From: an uncultured Myxococcales bacterium
GTDB taxonomy: Bacteria > Myxococcota_A > Polyangia > Polyangiales > Polyangiaceae
Assembly (NCBI GenBank): GCA_937998045.1
Contig: CALKVG010000288.1
Span: forward strand, 1 to 9,333
Length of the DNA stretch: 9,333 bases
Direction: 5' to 3'
Made by a program: the position numbers and the translations under genes. The notes below the pieces were generated by a model. It was not told where the DNA came from, searched no databases, and saw only the letters and a program-made list of their open reading frames with translations. Positions 7,507 through 9,333 of this stretch are shown here, piece after piece; positions within the stretch are counted from its first letter, which is position 1; each line of letters opens with the position of its first letter.

Positions 7507-8388
7507 CTATTGGCTAGTACGCTCCGCGAGCCTGACCAGATCATCCGGAGCGTCAACCGCACGGCACCATGCGTCGAACGCTTCGCGCGGCACCCCCCGC
7601 CAGCGGAGATCGTCGATTGACTCGCGCAATGGGACCGTGCGCACCAGCGTCGCGAGACGGCGGTAGAGGAGCGCTTGCTCGAGAGACTCCTGGAGCGTGG
7701 CCGCGAGGATGTCCGCGCCTCGCAGCGCAGGGCGCCAGTCCGCCGCGCGCGGCGGAATGCGCTCGATGTGCCCGTATTCCGCGAGGAGGGCGGCCGCGGT
7801 CTTCTTGCCGAACCCCGGAATGCCGGGAATGCCGTCGGCCGTGTCCCCGACGAGCGCCAGGTAGTCCGGAACGCTCTCGGGCGCGATGCCGCGCTCCACC
7901 TGGAGGGTCGCCGCCGTCCACTCCTTTTTGCGCATGCGATCGATCTGGACGATGCGCTCACCCACGAGGCACTGCCCGAGGTCCTTGTCCGGCGTCAGGA
8001 TCCGCACCTGGTCTACCTCGCCGCCCCAGCGGGCCGCCGCCGTCGCCAGCGCGTCGTCGGCCTCCCATTCCTTCATCGACCACACGACGACTCCGATGGC
8101 GCGTATCGCCGCCTCCACGGGATCGAACTGCCGCAGAAGGTCCTGCGGGATCCCCTCGTCCGTCTTGTAGCCGGCGAAGAGATCGTTGCGGAAGGAGCGG
8201 ATCGGGTTGTCGAACGCGATCCCGAGGTGGGTCACTCGCTCCTCGGGATCGCGCAGCAGGGCGAGCATCGACCAGACGACCCCCACCGTCGCCTTCGCGT
8301 CGTTCCCGATCGCGTCCCGGTGCTCCGGCCTTCGCGAGAAATGCGCGCGAAAGAGCTCGTAGGTTCCGTCGACGAGGTGAATGCGCAC
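7507..8388 (-). CDS. Stand-alone 5'-3' exonuclease / flap endonuclease (PolA N-domain type)
   Basis: A 293-aa protein covering the complete 5'-3' exonuclease domain of DNA polymerase I and ending there, with no polymerase domain attached. The metal-binding acidic residues are all visible in order: D7 (LVDGTYELFRAHF), D60 (IAFDNP), E109/D111/D112 (EWEADDALATAA), D134 and D136 (LTPDKDLGQ), D182 and D185 (LVGDTADGIPG). The helix-3-turn-helix DNA-binding motif follows at 186-206 (GIPGIPGFGKKTAAALL). It probably removes RNA primers or 5' flaps in replication and repair in the cytoplasm. The start is a GTG: an in-frame TAG at 8409-8407 lies seven codons upstream and no other start codon lies between. 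No good ribosome site precedes it; a GAGG sits about 21 nt upstream. It follows the sedolisin gene on the same strand with a 75-bp gap containing a hexamer repeat, and converges on the MEMO-like gene. Confidence 0.92.
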   Translation of the reverse strand: MRIHLVDGTYELFRAHFSRRPEHRDAIGNDAKATVGVVWSMLALLRDPEERVTHLGIAFDNPIRSFRNDLFAGYKTDEGIPQDLLRQFDPVEAAIRAIGVVVWSMKEWEADDALATAAARWGGEVDQVRILTPDKDLGQCLVGERIVQIDRMRKKEWTAATLQVERGIAPESVPDYLALVGDTADGIPGIPGFGKKTAAALLAEYGHIERIPPRAADWRPALRGADILAATLQESLEQALLYRRLATLVRTVPLRESIDDLRWRGVPREAFDAWCRAVDAPDDLVRLAERTSQ

Positions 8389-8420
8389 GTTCGTGTGGGG
8401 CGAATCCTACCTCGGAGTCC

Positions 8421-8450
8421 GGTCGCGGTCGCGGTCGCGGTCGGGGTCGA
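8421..8450. repeat. Short tandem hexamer repeat (GGTCGC)n
   Basis: Three perfect copies of GGTCGC (8421-8438) are followed by GGTCGG and GGTCGA (8439-8450), then a further imperfect unit to about 8457. It fills much of the 75-bp gap between the sedolisin stop and the exonuclease GTG. It may be replication-slippage sequence with variable copy number; no function is evident. Confidence 0.8.
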
Positions 8451-8463
8451 GGGTCGCGGAGCG

Positions 8464-9333
8464 CTATCGCGCGAGCGCCGCGAGCTTCGCCGCGTTCGGC
8501 GTCCCCACCCCCGTCGGTCCGTCCCACCCGGGTCCTGCGGTGCACATGACGTCCCCGGCGGAGCATATGCCTTCCTGATCGTCGGTCCCCGACGTCACGT
8601 CGTTGAATGCGGCCAGGTTCGCGTACACGAGCCCCAGGTCGTTCGCAGCTTCGGCGGCGATCCCGACGCGCGTCAGGATGGCCGCAACCAGCGGCGCGGA
8701 CGCGCTCGTACCCACCATCGGAACCCACTGGTGGTGCGACTCGAACGTGGCGATGCCGCCGCCACGCGTTTCCGGACTGAAGTTCGATGCCGCCGCGAGG
8801 TCGACCGACGCGCGCTTGCCGCACGCGCCGAAGCGGCCCGCGCCGAAGCGCGCCTGGAAGTCGGGCATCGGAAACTCGGTGCTGCAGCCGCTACCGGTCG
8901 ATCCCGTCCGGTCGGCCCACACGACCTCGGAGTACGTCGCGCCGCGCCTCTGGAGGAGCGTCCCGCCGACCGCGAGGACGTCCGGAGCCGACGCCGGGTA
9001 GCTCGGGGCGCGGCCGCCGCCGAACGATCCCTCGAGGAGATAGCCCGTGTCGCCCGAAGCCGCGACGACCAAGTGCCCCGGCGTCGTGTAGCCGGTGGGC
9101 TCTCCTCCCTCCTCGGGGCCTCCGAAGCTGATGCTCGTCGCGACGGCCCCCAGCCGGGCGGCGGTCGACGACGCGGCGACGAAGTCTTTCGGGAATGGCC
9201 CCTGCGTCGCGTCCGTCATCTGCACGAGCAGAATGCTGCAGTCGGGGCAAGCGGCGCTCACCATGTCCATGTCGAGGGCCGTCTCGCCGTCGGCAGCCGG
9301 ACAATCGAGCTGCGTGCTCGTGGGCGCGCCGCC
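8464..9333 (-). CDS. Sedolisin-family (S53) serine-carboxyl peptidase, 5'-truncated by window
   Basis: 289 residues are visible; the frame is open to the window edge, so the signal peptide and pro-domain are outside. The family's catalytic set is intact, counting from the first visible residue: Glu17 and Asp21 (ETALD), the oxyanion Asp95 (AASGDTGY) and the nucleophile Ser210 in GTSASAP. The C-terminus contains GWDGPTGVGTPN, the calcium-site pattern that normally ends S53 catalytic domains, and the protein stops soon after, so there is no added C-terminal module. Sedolisins are secreted endopeptidases, often active at acid pH, made with an N-terminal pro-domain; in a predatory or saprophytic bacterium it would serve extracellular protein digestion. 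Cysteines at CPDC, GCS, FGAC, IC and MC could form disulfides in the exported enzyme. The TAG stop is at 8464-8466. Confidence 0.9.
   Translation of the reverse strand, partial: GGAPTSTQLDCPAADGETALDMDMVSAACPDCSILLVQMTDATQGPFPKDFVAASSTAARLGAVATSISFGGPEEGGEPTGYTTPGHLVVAASGDTGYLLEGSFGGGRAPSYPASAPDVLAVGGTLLQRRGATYSEVVWADRTGSTGSGCSTEFPMPDFQARFGAGRFGACGKRASVDLAAASNFSPETRGGGIATFESHHQWVPMVGTSASAPLVAAILTRVGIAAEAANDLGLVYANLAAFNDVTSGTDDQEGICSAGDVMCTAGPGWDGPTGVGTPNAAKLAALAR

Overview
The window is very GC-rich, densely coded DNA with strong G/C third-position bias. It carries Gly/Ser/Trp-rich lipoprotein linkers, atypical cytochrome-like CX4CH motifs, a sedolisin-family secreted peptidase and a VanY-like lipoprotein-type peptidase. 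This combination is typical of a myxobacterium (Myxococcota, probably a Polyangia-type genome). That placement is inferred from composition and gene content only, because no rRNA or marker gene is present.

Layout, left to right: (1) positions 1-1418, plus strand: the 3' part of a zinc D-Ala-D-Ala carboxypeptidase-like protein (peptidase family M15B) whose start lies before the window. (2) Converging on it, minus strand 4558-1475: a 1027-residue predicted lipoprotein made of a Pro/Thr linker, a YVTN-like beta-propeller and a di-heme cytochrome c peroxidase/MauG-type module. (3) Immediately upstream in the same operon, minus strand 6453-4561: a 630-residue membrane-attached protein with a Gly/Ser/Trp low-complexity stalk, two atypical heme-like motifs (CX4CH and CX5CH) and a C-terminal beta-rich domain. 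The stop of (3) and the ATG of (2) are 2 bp apart, and a perfect GGAGGT for (2) is built into the last codons of (3). (4) Divergent from this operon, plus strand 6556-7455: a diverged MEMO-superfamily protein. (5) Minus strand 8388-7507: a stand-alone 5'-3' exonuclease (PolA N-domain/FEN type) with a forced GTG start. (6) Minus strand 9333-8464: the 3' part of a sedolisin (S53) serine-carboxyl peptidase, cut by the window end.

The coupled pair (2)+(3) is the most unusual content. Both proteins are predicted to be exported and anchored, and both carry c-type-heme-like sites. One joins a propeller to a di-heme peroxidase-type enzyme; the other could be its electron-transfer or substrate-binding partner at the cell surface. 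What it oxidises or reduces cannot be read from the sequence. The other genes look like independent single-gene units. No RNA genes, mobile elements or CRISPR arrays were seen. The intergenic gaps are all about 100 bp or shorter.
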